From Rhodovulum sulfidophilum (lineage in GTDB: Bacteria; Pseudomonadota; Alphaproteobacteria; Rhodobacterales; Rhodobacteraceae), in assembly GCA_003241785.1 (NCBI GenBank), contig QFPW01000005.1, forward strand, positions 128,295 through 192,294: 64,000 nucleotides of DNA, in the 5' to 3' direction. The notes beneath the pieces are model-generated. The model did no database searches, was not told where the DNA came from, and saw only the letters and a list, made by a program, of their open reading frames with translations. A program made the translations under genes and the position numbers. Positions 50,614-59,634 of the stretch are shown here, piece after piece. Each line of letters starts with the position of its first letter. The first letter of the stretch is position 1.

Positions 50614-52409
50614 TCGCGGCGGGCAAGGCGGCGCTGCGCAACGCGCCCGTCGTGCTGGCGATCCTGCCGGCCGTGGCGTTTCTGACGGTCTTCCTGCTCG
50701 TTCCCGTCGCGCAGATGCTCGGGCTCAGCCTGTTCGCGGCGGATGGCAGCCCGACGCTGTCGAATTTCGCGCGTCTTTTCGAGTCGACCGTCTACATGCG
50801 GGTCCTCTGGAACTCCGTCCTGACCGCGACGATGACCGCGCTGTTCTGCGTCGTCATCGCCTATCCGGTCGCCTACCTGCTGTCCACGGCGCGGCCCGGC
50901 ACCCGCGCCGCGCTGCTCATCTGGGTGCTCCTGCCACTCTGGACATCGTTCCTGGTGCGCGCGGTCGCCTGGATCCTGATCCTCGGCGATCAGGGCGTTC
51001 TGAATTCCGGCCTCAAAGCCATCGGCCTGATCGACGAGCCGTTCAGGATGATCAACACCTTCTTCGGCGTACTGGTCGGGACGGTCCACGCCATGGTGCC
51101 GATCGCCGTGATGATGATGCTCTCGGTGATGGCGACCATCGACCGCGACCTCGGTCACGCGAGCGCCACCCTCGGCGCGCGCGGCGCGCAGTCGTTCTGG
51201 CGGGTGTTCTTTCCGCTGTCCTTGCCGGGCGTCGTGGCGGCGGCGCTGATCGTCTTCGTCAACGCGCTCGGCTTCTTCGTCGCGTCGCAGCTCTTGGGCG
51301 GGGTGCGCGACATGATGATCTCGCAGCTCATCATCCAGCAGATCGAGGAGGTCTTCGATCTCTCCTTCGCCGGGGCGCTCGGCGCGGTCCTGCTCTTCAC
51401 CACCCTGCTGATCATCGCCCTCTTCGACCGGGTGCTCGGCCTCACCAGCCTGACGGGCGATCACTCGCGGCTCGAGAAGAACCGCGCGCGGGGCAAGTCG
51501 GCCTTGGGACGGGTCGGCACCGGGCTGACGGACCTCGCCGGCGACGTCTGCGCGGCGATCGGCGAGGCGGCCGACCGGCTGTTCCGCCGCCGCCCGCGCG
51601 GCGCCGACAAGGCCCGCCGGCCGATCCTGGCGCTGACCGTCGGCTGCGTCATCGTCTTCATCGCGGCGCCGGCCTTCATCCTGATCCCGGCATCCTTTTC
51701 CGAGACGCCGTTCCTCAGCTGGCCGCCGCGGGGCTTCACCCTGGAATGGTACCAAGGCTTTTTCACCTCTCCGGCCTGGAGCGCGGCCCTCTTCCGCTCG
51801 ATCGTCGTCGGCTTCCTGACCGCGATGTGCGCCATGGCGATCGGCGTCCCCGCCGCCTACGTGCTCGGGCGACGGAGCTTTCCGGGCAAGCCGCTCCTCC
51901 TCACCTTCATCCTGATCCCGGTGGTGCTGCCGTCGATCATCATCGGTGTCGGGCTGTTCTACCTCTACAGCCGGATCGGCCTCCTGCAGACGACGGCCGG
52001 CCTCGTCCTCGGCCACACCGTCTTCGCCCTGCCCTACGTGGTGATCACCGCGATGGCGGCGCTGCGGACCTATGACGACCGGCTCGACCAGGCGGCATCG
52101 ACGCTCGGCGCGTCGCGGCTGACTACCTTCCGTCTCATCTCGTTTCCGCTGATGAGGATGGGGATGGCCTCGGCCTTCCTGTTCGCCTTCGTCCAGTCCT
52201 TCGACGAGCTGTCGGTCGCCCTCTTCGTCGCGAGCCCGACCATGCCGACGCTGCCGCGCCAGCTCTGGGCCGAAGCTCTCTATCGACTGTCGCCGACCCT
52301 CGCGGCGGCCTCCACGGTGATGATCCTCATCGTGGCCCTTCCGATCGTCGCGAGCCAGCTCTCCGGCAGGCTCCGGACGGCCCGCGAGCGCAGGAGGAAC
52401 GACCGATGA
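50610..52409 (+). CDS. Fused PotB-PotC-type ABC permease
   Basis: 599 aa, twice the length of a normal permease. Residues 1-285 match PotB (LPAVAFLTVFLLVPVAQMLGLSLF, helix bundle and EAA loop LGHASATLGARGAQSFWRVFFPLSLPGVVAA); a charged linker of about 60 residues follows (LEKNRARGKSALGRVG...FRRRPRGADKARRP); residues 330-599 match PotC, with the second EAA loop LDQAASTLGASRLTTFRLISFPLMRMGMAS. Both membrane halves of the importer are therefore one polypeptide. 4-base overlaps on both sides. Such fusions are known in iron (FbpB-type) importers but are unusual for this subfamily. Confidence 0.85.
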   Translation: MIAAGKAALRNAPVVLAILPAVAFLTVFLLVPVAQMLGLSLFAADGSPTLSNFARLFESTVYMRVLWNSVLTATMTALFCVVIAYPVAYLLSTARPGTRAALLIWVLLPLWTSFLVRAVAWILILGDQGVLNSGLKAIGLIDEPFRMINTFFGVLVGTVHAMVPIAVMMMLSVMATIDRDLGHASATLGARGAQSFWRVFFPLSLPGVVAAALIVFVNALGFFVASQLLGGVRDMMISQLIIQQIEEVFDLSFAGALGAVLLFTTLLIIALFDRVLGLTSLTGDHSRLEKNRARGKSALGRVGTGLTDLAGDVCAAIGEAADRLFRRRPRGADKARRPILALTVGCVIVFIAAPAFILIPASFSETPFLSWPPRGFTLEWYQGFFTSPAWSAALFRSIVVGFLTAMCAMAIGVPAAYVLGRRSFPGKPLLLTFILIPVVLPSIIIGVGLFYLYSRIGLLQTTAGLVLGHTVFALPYVVITAMAALRTYDDRLDQAASTLGASRLTTFRLISFPLMRMGMASAFLFAFVQSFDELSVALFVASPTMPTLPRQLWAEALYRLSPTLAAASTVMILIVALPIVASQLSGRLRTARERRRNDR

Positions 52410-53506
52410 GCGTCATGTCGGCGGGGCAGGGCGGCGGCGCCGCCACCCGCGTGAGCATCGTCGGACTGGGGCCGATCGCCCTTTCCACCGCCGCCTATCT
52501 GGTCGACCAGGGGCGCCAACCGCTCCTCTGGTCGCCCAAGGAGCGGTGGCACGCGCCAGGAATCCGCGGCTACGCGGCGTCCTTCGAAGGCAGGATCACC
52601 GGGCCACGCCAATTCCCTCTGGCCGGCCAGGCCGCCGACCTCGCGGCCTGGGCGGAGACGATCGTGATCTGCCTGCCCGGGAAATGGCACAAGCAGGCCA
52701 TGGACGCGCTGGCGCCGCATCTGACGCCGCGCCATCGGGTCATCATCAGCTCGCATTGCTCCTTCGGGGCGCAGTATCTGCGCCGATCCCTGGCCAGCGC
52801 CGGCGTCGAGATCCCGATCATCGCCTGGAGCACGACGCTCGCCACCTGCAATCCGCTGGGCGACCGCCACTTCAAGGTGATGACCCTGCGCCGGGTCATC
52901 GACGTCGCGACGACGCCGCGCCGGTTGTCGGACGAGGGTCTCGCCGTCTCGATCGCGCTCTTCGGCCCGCGCTTCCAGCCGCGCGACGGGGTGATGGCGA
53001 TCGCGGTCAGCAACGTCAATCCGCAGAACCATCTGGCGATCTGCCTCTGCAACCTCACCCGGATGGAGCAGGGCGAGGTCTGGAACTTCAACCTCAACAT
53101 CACCGAAACGGTCTCCCGCCTGATCGACGCGCTGGATGCCGAGCGGATCGGCCTCGCGAGCGATCTCGGCGTCGCGGTGCGCACCGTGCGCGAGCACTGG
53201 CACTACACCCATGACGTACCCGTCCTGCCGATCCATGAGGCGACGCGGGCTATCGAGGCGCGCGGGATCTCGTTCTTCGGTCAGCGGACCCACATGACGC
53301 CGTGGGTGCTCGAGGACGCGCCCTACGGACTCGCGCCGCTCGTCGCCCTCGGTGAGATGGCAGGCCGCGACATGCCGCTCCACCGCGCGGGCCTCGCCCT
53401 ACTCTCCGCGCTCTACGGGCGAGACTTCGCCGCGGAGAACGATCTGTTGGCCGAAGTCCGGCTGTCGGCGCCCGACCTGACCACGCTGCGCGCGCTTTCC
53501 GAGTAG
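52406..53506 (+). CDS. NAD/octopine-nopaline-type (opine) dehydrogenase family protein
   Basis: 366 aa. N-terminal Rossmann domain (RVSIVGLGPIALSTAAYLVDQGRQPLLWS) and a helical Octopine_DH domain containing NPQNHLAICLCNLTRMEQGEVWNF, where His209 corresponds to the conserved catalytic His of opine dehydrogenases. HDVPVLPIHEATRAIEARGI continues this domain. These enzymes reductively condense an amino acid with a 2-keto acid, or run the reverse oxidation. Last gene of the operon; together with a solute importer it suggests catabolism of an opine-like N-carboxyalkyl amino acid, which is inference. Confidence 0.82.
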   Translation: MSVMSAGQGGGAATRVSIVGLGPIALSTAAYLVDQGRQPLLWSPKERWHAPGIRGYAASFEGRITGPRQFPLAGQAADLAAWAETIVICLPGKWHKQAMDALAPHLTPRHRVIISSHCSFGAQYLRRSLASAGVEIPIIAWSTTLATCNPLGDRHFKVMTLRRVIDVATTPRRLSDEGLAVSIALFGPRFQPRDGVMAIAVSNVNPQNHLAICLCNLTRMEQGEVWNFNLNITETVSRLIDALDAERIGLASDLGVAVRTVREHWHYTHDVPVLPIHEATRAIEARGISFFGQRTHMTPWVLEDAPYGLAPLVALGEMAGRDMPLHRAGLALLSALYGRDFAAENDLLAEVRLSAPDLTTLRALSE

Positions 53507-53969
53507 AGATTCGACGCGGACGCGAGTCGGTTCGGCAAGAATGCCTCCACGCTCGGGGCCTCGACCGAGTGCGCGAAGCATCCAGGTCGCGCAGCGCGTG
53601 GCGGGCGAAATCGGCGCCGCGCGCCGGCTCGCTGCGACCTGGCACCGAGGCCATCCGCGGCTTCTTCAGTAGTTCGCTTCGACTGACGCCGGGGTCGGCA
53701 TTGGACCCAGGGTCCGGCCGCCTGGCCCTCTTTCCAGGCAGCATCGAGCCCGGCGAGGAGCGCCTTCGACGGTGGCTCGGTGCCGTTCATCGGATTGGGA
53801 GCCGGCAGGCTGTCGGCGATCCTGATCCGCTTGCCGCGGAGCGCCACCTGGGCCAGCAGCCTCAACCGCCGACGTCGCTCGCGCGTCGCGAATGGCGGCT
53901 TCCGCCCTCCAAAGGCGGAGGTCGTCGTCTAATCCGACGGCGGCTCGGCGCCGAGGCTTCGACCGTCGT
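53507..53969. other. 463-bp convergent intergenic region, no gene recognised
   Basis: Between the ends of the opine-type dehydrogenase (plus) and the M15 peptidase (minus). The sequence is slightly less GC-rich than its neighbours and has short frames on both strands without recognisable domains. The stem-like GGCGG-CTTCCG-CC and nearby GGCGG tracts at 53890-53945 may act in termination. It could hold decayed genes, but nothing could be identified. Confidence 0.4.
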
Positions 53970-54704
53970 CTACCGAGGCGCGTCGCGTAGCTTGTCGGCC
54001 CAGACAGGCCGCTCCAACGGGTTGGCCTCTGGGCCGATGGTGATCTTGGCGAAATGCATGAAATCCGGATCGGCGTCGATCCCGCCCCACGCCCAGCCGT
54101 GGCGCATGAATATCGCCACGACCTCCGAACTCGGATGGACCAGGCCGGGCCCGGACCGATCGCGATCGCCGTCCGAACCCTTCGGCCACCAGCCCTCTTT
54201 CGGGTCGAGGAACGGATTGGTCATCGGATTGAGATCCACCGCGAGACCATAGGCATGCCAACTGAGCTCGCCGGGGTCGTCTTGCGCCGGGCGACAGTAG
54301 AAGCCCGCCGTGTCGTCGTGGGCGGCGTATTCGCCGATAGCGTAATCCTCGTAGGGCCGCATGCGCTCGATCTGAAAGCCGGCCGTGAACAGCTCCTCGA
54401 AGATGTCGGCGACCTCCTCGGCGACCCTTGCGTGAACGACGAGCGCGCCCATGTGAACGGCGCCGTCGAAGCCGAGATAGGGCATGTGGATGACCCTCAG
54501 ATCCTCCGGCGCGACGGGGCAGCCCTCCTGCCAGGAAATCCCCGTCATCCTCGCCCGCCGGTCGGCCGAGATCGGTTCGACCGTCGCCAGAAAGGGTTGC
54601 GCCGGCTCGGCCTGCGCCGCGCCGGACAGGAGCGTCAGGGAGGCCGCAAGATGGAGGAGGCCTAGTCGAAACGGGAAAGACGTCCCGCCACGCCCGACCG
54701 TCAT
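53970..54704 (-). CDS. M15-type D-Ala-D-Ala metallopeptidase (exported)
   Basis: 244 aa with a signal peptide (LGLLHLAASLTLLSGAAQAEP). The C-terminal half has the M15 (VanY/DacB-like) zinc site: SWHAYGLAVDLNP (His-x-x-G-x-A-x-D-L) and a late HF in DPDFMHFAKITIG, plus GWAWGG. These peptidases trim peptidoglycan stem peptides in the periplasm. The first His/Asp pair and final His are intact, so it should be active. Its start overlaps the stop of the upstream hydrolase (ATGA), an uncommon partnership. Confidence 0.83.
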   Translation of the reverse strand: MTVGRGGTSFPFRLGLLHLAASLTLLSGAAQAEPAQPFLATVEPISADRRARMTGISWQEGCPVAPEDLRVIHMPYLGFDGAVHMGALVVHARVAEEVADIFEELFTAGFQIERMRPYEDYAIGEYAAHDDTAGFYCRPAQDDPGELSWHAYGLAVDLNPMTNPFLDPKEGWWPKGSDGDRDRSGPGLVHPSSEVVAIFMRHGWAWGGIDADPDFMHFAKITIGPEANPLERPVWADKLRDAPR

Positions 54705-55912
54705 GGGCGAAGGGTCTCCTCGAGCCAGTCGAAGGTCCGACGGTTCAACAGCGACCGGTTACCCATCTCGCAATGGTCACCCGCCCCGTCCGCGGCCGAG
54801 AAGCGGATGATGGTTTTCGGGCAGGTCATTTGGTCGAACAGCGTCTGGGTCGAGGCGGTCAGCGGGTCGTTCTCGGCCATCGTCAGCAGGGTCGGGCAGC
54901 GGATCATGCCGGCGCGGCCCTCCATGGTGAACTGTTGCGCGGCGGCGAGATAGCCGCGCAGGTCGGTGACGCCATGGACCCAGAAACCGCGCTGCGTGAA
55001 GGTCCAGCGCTGGATGCGATCACCGTCGATCATCCGTCGCAGCCTGTCGATAATCGACTGGTCGAGCGTGGAAAGGTCACGCGCCTCGTCGGGTGAGGCG
55101 CCCAGTTTGACGGCATAGGCGGCGAAACCGCCGGCCATGCTGAACTGTCCGGGGTCGGCGACGCAGGCGGCCAGCCGGGGCTCGCCGCTGGCCCCGCGCG
55201 GCGCGAGATAGCCGCCAAGGCTCCATCCATTGAGCACCATGCGGTCGGTATCCACATTGGGCAAAGTGACCGCCACATCGACGACGGCGTTGATCACCAC
55301 TTCGCAGTCTGGCCGCATCGGCACGCCATGCCACGCCAGCATGCTGCCCTGGCCGGGGCCGTCGAACATCAGCACGTGATAACCCCGGCGCGAGGCGGCC
55401 ACGGCCGAGGCGAAATACATGTCGGTGATCGTGCCATCATAACCGTTGGTCAGGATGAGCAGCGGCCGGACCTCGGCGGCGCGACCCTCGGCCGGGATGA
55501 AGTAGCCCGGCAGCGACAATCCCTCGAAGGGGATCGCCAGCGGCGTCCCCGGCGGATCCGATAGAGCCATCGCCTCGTCGAACGCCGCGACCGCGCTGCG
55601 CTGCGCCGCGAGCAGCCGCGGGTCGCGCCGCGGGCCGAAGAGCGGACGACAGGCGGACACATAGAAGCCGCTGGAGCGCAGCAGAAGATCGCGCGCGCTG
55701 GCGCTGTGCCCGTTGGCAAGCGCGTCCCTGGCCTGGGTCTTCAGGCGGTCCGCGGCGGCGACCCATGTATCGTGATAGACGCCGTCGTCACCGTCTCCGA
55801 CCGCCTCGCCGATAGCGACGAGCTCGCCGTGGTCGATCCCGCCGTAAGGCATGTAGCCGATGCCCCAGGTCCCCAAGCGGTCCTGCAGGGCGTCCTTGAA
55901 GAATGCGCCCAT
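54701..55912 (-). CDS. Alpha/beta hydrolase, FrsA/dihydropseudooxynicotine-hydrolase-like
   Basis: 403 aa. A helical N-terminal cap (about residues 1-130; ARDALANGHSASARDLLLRSSGFY is a TPR-like helix pair) precedes an alpha/beta hydrolase core: LILTNGYDGTITDMY oxyanion loop, MFDGPGQGSMLAWHG, nucleophile elbow GWSLGGYLAPRG, acidic ENDPLTAST and final His in GAGDHCEMGN. This cap-core order is that of C-C bond or ester hydrolases such as 2,6-dihydropseudooxynicotine hydrolase. Start at ATG 55910-55912 with GGAGG six bases before. Likely cytoplasmic, co-transcribed with the exported M15 peptidase. Confidence 0.82.
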   Translation of the reverse strand: MGAFFKDALQDRLGTWGIGYMPYGGIDHGELVAIGEAVGDGDDGVYHDTWVAAADRLKTQARDALANGHSASARDLLLRSSGFYVSACRPLFGPRRDPRLLAAQRSAVAAFDEAMALSDPPGTPLAIPFEGLSLPGYFIPAEGRAAEVRPLLILTNGYDGTITDMYFASAVAASRRGYHVLMFDGPGQGSMLAWHGVPMRPDCEVVINAVVDVAVTLPNVDTDRMVLNGWSLGGYLAPRGASGEPRLAACVADPGQFSMAGGFAAYAVKLGASPDEARDLSTLDQSIIDRLRRMIDGDRIQRWTFTQRGFWVHGVTDLRGYLAAAQQFTMEGRAGMIRCPTLLTMAENDPLTASTQTLFDQMTCPKTIIRFSAADGAGDHCEMGNRSLLNRRTFDWLEETLRP

Positions 55913-56108
55913 CGGATCCTCCCCCCATCGACTTTCCCGTTCGCGCCACCCGCGGCGATGGCAACCCGGCAACCGCGCCGGCGGCGAGGGTGCTTGGCAT
56001 CAGGCGATGCCAGCCCGGGTCCATGATCGGCTTCCGGGGGCTCGGGGCTGACCAGCAGGACCATCTCGCCAGGATGTCGGTTCGAACCTGCGTCGGCCCC
56101 GGCCGGAA

Positions 56109-56570
56109 TTACCGCGGCAACGGCCCGAGAATGCCGAGATTGTTGCGCGCCGCGGCGGCCATCAGCTTGTCCATATCGGGCGCGGAGGGCGGCGCGTCGG
56201 CGGCGACGCTCGCCTCGGCGATGAAGTCGGCGAAATCGCCGCCCGACGTCATCAGCAGGATGCGCGCCGGACGATCGCCGTCGATCCGAAACCCGTGTGG
56301 AACACCGCGCGGCCCGAATGCGTAGCCGCCGGCTTCGAGCGCCACCGTCGCGCCGTCGACGGTGACCGTCATCGCGCCGTCTATCACGTAGAAGGACTCG
56401 TCCTCGGTATGATGCACATGCCAGGGCGACTCGAAACCGACGGGGATGATCTGTTCGATCATGCTGAACTTGCCGCCTGTGCGGTTCCGGTCGGCTTTGA
56501 TCCAGGTTTGCAGGCCAAGGAAGGATATCTCTTCGCTCGCCGTATCGGCAGCGGATGGTTTCACCAGCAT
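56109..56570 (-). CDS. Cupin-domain protein (cupin_2)
   Basis: 153 aa, one double-stranded beta-helix. The metal motifs are visible: GFESPWHVHHTEDESFYVIDGAMTV (H-x-H...E...G) and GPRGVPHGFRIDG (P-x-G-x-x-H). Such proteins act as dioxygenases, isomerases or ligand sensors; the substrate is not evident. The start at 56568-56570 (MLVKPS) has GGGGAG eight bases upstream; a longer start at 56607-56609 is possible. It is divergent from a TetR gene only 80 bp away, so it is probably repressed by it. Confidence 0.83.
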   Translation of the reverse strand: MLVKPSAADTASEEISFLGLQTWIKADRNRTGGKFSMIEQIIPVGFESPWHVHHTEDESFYVIDGAMTVTVDGATVALEAGGYAFGPRGVPHGFRIDGDRPARILLMTSGGDFADFIAEASVAADAPPSAPDMDKLMAAAARNNLGILGPLPR

Positions 56571-56651
56571 GTCGGTCTCCCCATGGACATGAACCGCGAT
56601 GTCATGCATATTGGTGAGATAGAAATTTCACGAAATATCCGTATCGTCAAT

Positions 56652-57254
56652 ATGGAAAAACGCATGCCGCCACGAGAGTACCGCATGAAGGACCGCGCCA
56701 AGGCGCGGGACGAAACGCGAGAGCGGATCGTGCGGGCGACGATGCAGTTGCATGACGAGAAGGGCGTGGCCGCGACCTCGTTCGTGGACGTGGCGAAACG
56801 CGCGGGCACCGGCGCTGCCACGGTCTATCGTCATTTCCCCGACGTCGGGGCTCTGGTCACGGCCTGCGGCGCCCATGTCTGGCAGGAAATGCGGCCTCCC
56901 CAGCCGGATCAGGCAGCGGCCGCCTTCGAAGGTCTGGTCGGCCTCGAGGATCGCTTGCGGCGTTTGGTCGAAGAACTGGACGCCTTCTACCGCCGGGGCG
57001 CGCTCCGTCTTGAAAGGGCCGCTTCGGACCGACACCGCATCCACGAGCTGGATGGCTTTCTGACCGCGGTCGAGGCCGGAGTGGCTGCCTGGGTCCATGA
57101 GGCGGTGAAGCTCGAACCCCTGTCTGTCACCAAGCTGCAGCTGCTGGTCGCCCTCACGGATTTCAGGGTCTGGGCATCGCTGCGAAGGGTCGAGTTATCC
57201 AGCGCCGACCGCGACCAACTCATGGCGCGCCTTCTCCGCCAGGCCATTGAGTGA
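56652..57254 (+). CDS. TetR-family regulator of the divergent cupin gene
   Basis: 200 aa. DNA-binding domain at residues 13-65: TRERIVRATMQLHDEKGVAATSFVDVAKRAGTGAATVYRHFPDVGAL, the canonical TetR HTH with YRHFP. The remainder is an all-helical ligand domain. An AT-rich stretch with the GAAATTTC palindrome (56620-56627) sits between it and the divergent cupin gene and is a candidate operator. Start at ATG 56652 (MEKRMPP); MPPREY or MKDRA five to twelve codons later are alternatives. Confidence 0.86.
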   Translation: MEKRMPPREYRMKDRAKARDETRERIVRATMQLHDEKGVAATSFVDVAKRAGTGAATVYRHFPDVGALVTACGAHVWQEMRPPQPDQAAAAFEGLVGLEDRLRRLVEELDAFYRRGALRLERAASDRHRIHELDGFLTAVEAGVAAWVHEAVKLEPLSVTKLQLLVALTDFRVWASLRRVELSSADRDQLMARLLRQAIE

Positions 57255-57437
57255 GTGCATGGCGGCACCCGTCGCCGATGCCGCGAAGTTGCCTGAACCG
57301 CGGTCCTCGGTGGGAGGTGGCGTGATGGGATGATCGCCTCGGTCGCTTCCGGAGCCACTTGGCAAGCAGCGTCCGGGATGGCCCTCGGTAGCCGGTCGTC
57401 GAAAGACGGCCAACTCCGGAATGAGGAAAAGGAAGGT

Positions 57438-57460
57438 CCGCCGGCAACGCCCGCCGGCGG
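57438..57460. terminator. Hairpin between convergent TetR and LysR genes
   Basis: CCGCCGGC (57438-57445) pairs with GCCGGCGG (57453-57460) around a seven-base loop, with flanking GGT/ACC able to extend the stem. It lies between the plus-strand TetR gene and the minus-strand LysR gene. No T tract. Confidence 0.55.
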
Positions 57461-57509
57461 TACCAGGGCTGAGATCATCGCGGGCGCCACGCGCGACGCG
57501 AGAGGCGCG

Positions 57510-58412
57510 TTACCGCGCCCCCCCGGCGCAGGCGAGCAGATCATCGACGAAGGTCCCGACGGCGAGATTCGCGAGTGGGCCGTCCTTCAGCGCCAGGGCG
57601 AGCTCGTTCGGATAGTGAAACTCGCCCGGAAGAAGCGCCCGCAGCTGGCCAGCCTCCACGTAAGGCCGCGCCGCGTGATCGGGAACATAGCCGATGTAGT
57701 CGCCCGTCAGAATCAGGATGAGCTGATGCTCGATCGTCTTGGCGACGGCCCGGGTGTGAAGCAGGGTCCGGTTTCCGCTGTGGCCGGCGCGCCAGTAGCT
57801 GCGGCCCGCGGCGCGGTTGCGTACAAGGGCGAGGGGGTCGATCTCGGCGTCGGGCACGGTGAAGAGCGGGTGCCCCGCCGCGCAGTAGAGCGAGTTTCCC
57901 TCGATGTAGAGCGCGATCGTGCGAAGGCCGGGGATCCGTGTCGGGTAGCAGCCGACCGCGAGGTCAAGCTCGCCCGCGGCCACTTTGGCCTGGAGCGCTT
58001 GCGGTACGTCCTCGGAGATTTCGAAGCGCACCGCGTGCTGGCGGCGGTTGAAGGCGGAGAAGGCGGCGGCGACAGGGCAGTTGGGGTCGGTGATGATCGC
58101 GTCGACGAGGCCGATCCTGAGCGTCCCGACCATCTCGTTGCGCAATCCCGCGACGTTCGCGGTGAAATCCTCGAGCCCGCGCAGCACCGCCGTCACCTCG
58201 CGATGGACCTCCGCGCCCTCGTCGGTCAGCCGGAAGCCCGCGCGCCCGCGCCGGCAGAGGCGCAGGCCCAGCCGCTGTTCCAGCGCGGTGATGTGGTTGC
58301 TGATCGTCGACTGGCCGATGTTGAGCTCGACCTGCGCGCCGGGAAAGCCTCGATGCCGCACGACGGCGTCGAACACCCGGATCAGGCGCAGGTCGGTGCC
58401 GGCGAGCTGCAT
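57510..58412 (-). CDS. LysR-family regulator divergent from the ureohydrolase operon
   Basis: 300 aa, complete. HTH at residues 5-60 (LRLIRVFDAVVRHRGFPGAQVELNIGQSTISNHITALEQRLGLRLC), then the linker helix (GAEVHREVTAVLRGLEDFTANVAGLRNEMVGTLRIGL) and a substrate-binding domain to residue 295. The start MQLAGTDLR at 58410-58412 has GGGGAGG before it. It should regulate the divergent ureohydrolase-GntP-MFS operon, possibly with a guanidino acid as coinducer. Its intact linker contrasts with the short LysR protein at 6142-6936. Confidence 0.88.
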   Translation of the reverse strand: MQLAGTDLRLIRVFDAVVRHRGFPGAQVELNIGQSTISNHITALEQRLGLRLCRRGRAGFRLTDEGAEVHREVTAVLRGLEDFTANVAGLRNEMVGTLRIGLVDAIITDPNCPVAAAFSAFNRRQHAVRFEISEDVPQALQAKVAAGELDLAVGCYPTRIPGLRTIALYIEGNSLYCAAGHPLFTVPDAEIDPLALVRNRAAGRSYWRAGHSGNRTLLHTRAVAKTIEHQLILILTGDYIGYVPDHAARPYVEAGQLRALLPGEFHYPNELALALKDGPLANLAVGTFVDDLLACAGGAR

Positions 58413-58432
58413 CGTGTTCCTCCCCCAAACCC

Positions 58433-58448
58433 ATTGATAAACGTCAAT
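58433..58448. promoter_or_regulatory. Candidate LysR box (ATTGA-N6-TCAAT)
   Basis: ATTGATAAACGTCAAT has perfect five-base arms around six bases, lies 21 bases upstream of the lysR start and 155 bases before the ureohydrolase gene, in an AT-rich patch. It fits the interrupted-dyad form of LysR-type recognition sites. Confidence 0.5.
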
Positions 58449-58603
58449 GTTTCTTTTCGCACTTCGGACTGTTTCGTTCCGTCCTTGGTCGCCATGATGA
58501 ACTGACAAACACGCCGGCGAAAGAGACAGAGGCGCCCCACCCGGAGAAAGCCGGGCGGCGGTGGCCCGGAAGCTTCAGCGGATATCAAAGCGGAGGAAAG
58601 GCC

Positions 58604-59578
58604 ATGACGGACCCCCAGCGACGGAACCCTCAGCCGGTGGACGCTTCCGAGGTCCCGCGTTTCGCCGGGCTCGCGACATTCATGCGCCTGCCCGCGGTCG
58701 AAACCGCCGCGGGGCTCGACATCGCCTTGACCGGCATCCCCTGGGACGGCGGCACGACCAACCGCGCCGGCCCCCGCCACGGCCCGCGCGAGATCCGCAG
58801 CCAGTCGAGCCTGATGCGGCGGGTGCACCATGTCTCGGGAACCGAACCCTTCTCGATCGCGCGGATCGCCGATGTCGGCGACGTCTCGGTCAATCCGATC
58901 AACCTCGAGGACGGGATGCGGCGGATCGAGGAAGGCATCCGCGAGATCGTCGACGCGGGCGCGCTGCCGCTCATCGCCGGCGGCGACCATCTGACGACGC
59001 TGCCGGTGCTGCGCGCGGTGGCGCGGGGCGGGCCGATCGGGATGATCCATTTCGACGCCCATTCCGATACCAATGACACCTATTTCGGCGACAACCCCTA
59101 TACCCATGGCACCCCGTTCCGCCGCGCGGTCGAGGAAGGTCTCATCGACCCGAAGCGGGTGGTTCAGATCGGCATCCGCGGCTCGATCTACGACCCGGAC
59201 GAGCACGGCTGGGCGAGGGACCAGGGTATCCGGATCATCTACATGGAGGAGTTTGTCCGCCGCGGCGCCGACGCGGTGATCGACGACGCCAAGGAAATCG
59301 CGGGCGGCGCGCCGACCTTCGTCACTTTCGACATCGACTGCGTCGACCCGTCGATGGCGCCGGGCACGGGCACGCCCGAGATCGGCGGCTTCACCACGCG
59401 CGAGGTGCAGCAGATGCTGCGCCGGCTCGAGGGCGTCGACATCGTCGGCGCCGACGTGGTCGAGGTCGCGCCGCCCTTCGACGTGGGCGGCATGACCGCG
59501 CTGGCCGGCGCCACGGTGATGTTCGAGCTCATGTGCGTCATGGCGAAGAACCTCGAGACCCGGCGCAAGACCGCCTGA
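58604..59578 (+). CDS. Ureohydrolase (agmatinase/guanidinobutyrase-like)
   Basis: 324 aa. The arginase-family dimanganese ligands are complete: GGDHLTTLPVL, HFDAHSDTND (DAHxD) and TFDIDCVDPSMAPGTGTPEIGG (DxDxxDPxxAP). The N-terminal FAGLATFMRLPAVETA resembles guanidinobutyrase/guanidinopropionase (GbuA/GpuA) more than biosynthetic SpeB. It releases urea from a guanidino compound, leaving the amine or amino acid. It is the first gene after a LysR regulator and is followed by a GntP-family and an MFS transporter. Confidence 0.88.
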   Translation: MTDPQRRNPQPVDASEVPRFAGLATFMRLPAVETAAGLDIALTGIPWDGGTTNRAGPRHGPREIRSQSSLMRRVHHVSGTEPFSIARIADVGDVSVNPINLEDGMRRIEEGIREIVDAGALPLIAGGDHLTTLPVLRAVARGGPIGMIHFDAHSDTNDTYFGDNPYTHGTPFRRAVEEGLIDPKRVVQIGIRGSIYDPDEHGWARDQGIRIIYMEEFVRRGADAVIDDAKEIAGGAPTFVTFDIDCVDPSMAPGTGTPEIGGFTTREVQQMLRRLEGVDIVGADVVEVAPPFDVGGMTALAGATVMFELMCVMAKNLETRRKTA

Positions 59579-59634
59579 CGCCTCGCCGCCGCGCCCGTCC
59601 GCGGCGGCTCGCCACGAAGCAGAAGGAGGCGCCC

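Noticed and set aside
53413..53865. 150-residue minus-strand frame next to the opine-type dehydrogenase
   Set aside because: It starts inside non-coding DNA and runs into the 3' end of the dehydrogenase; no ribosome site and no recognisable domain. A decayed gene cannot be excluded.
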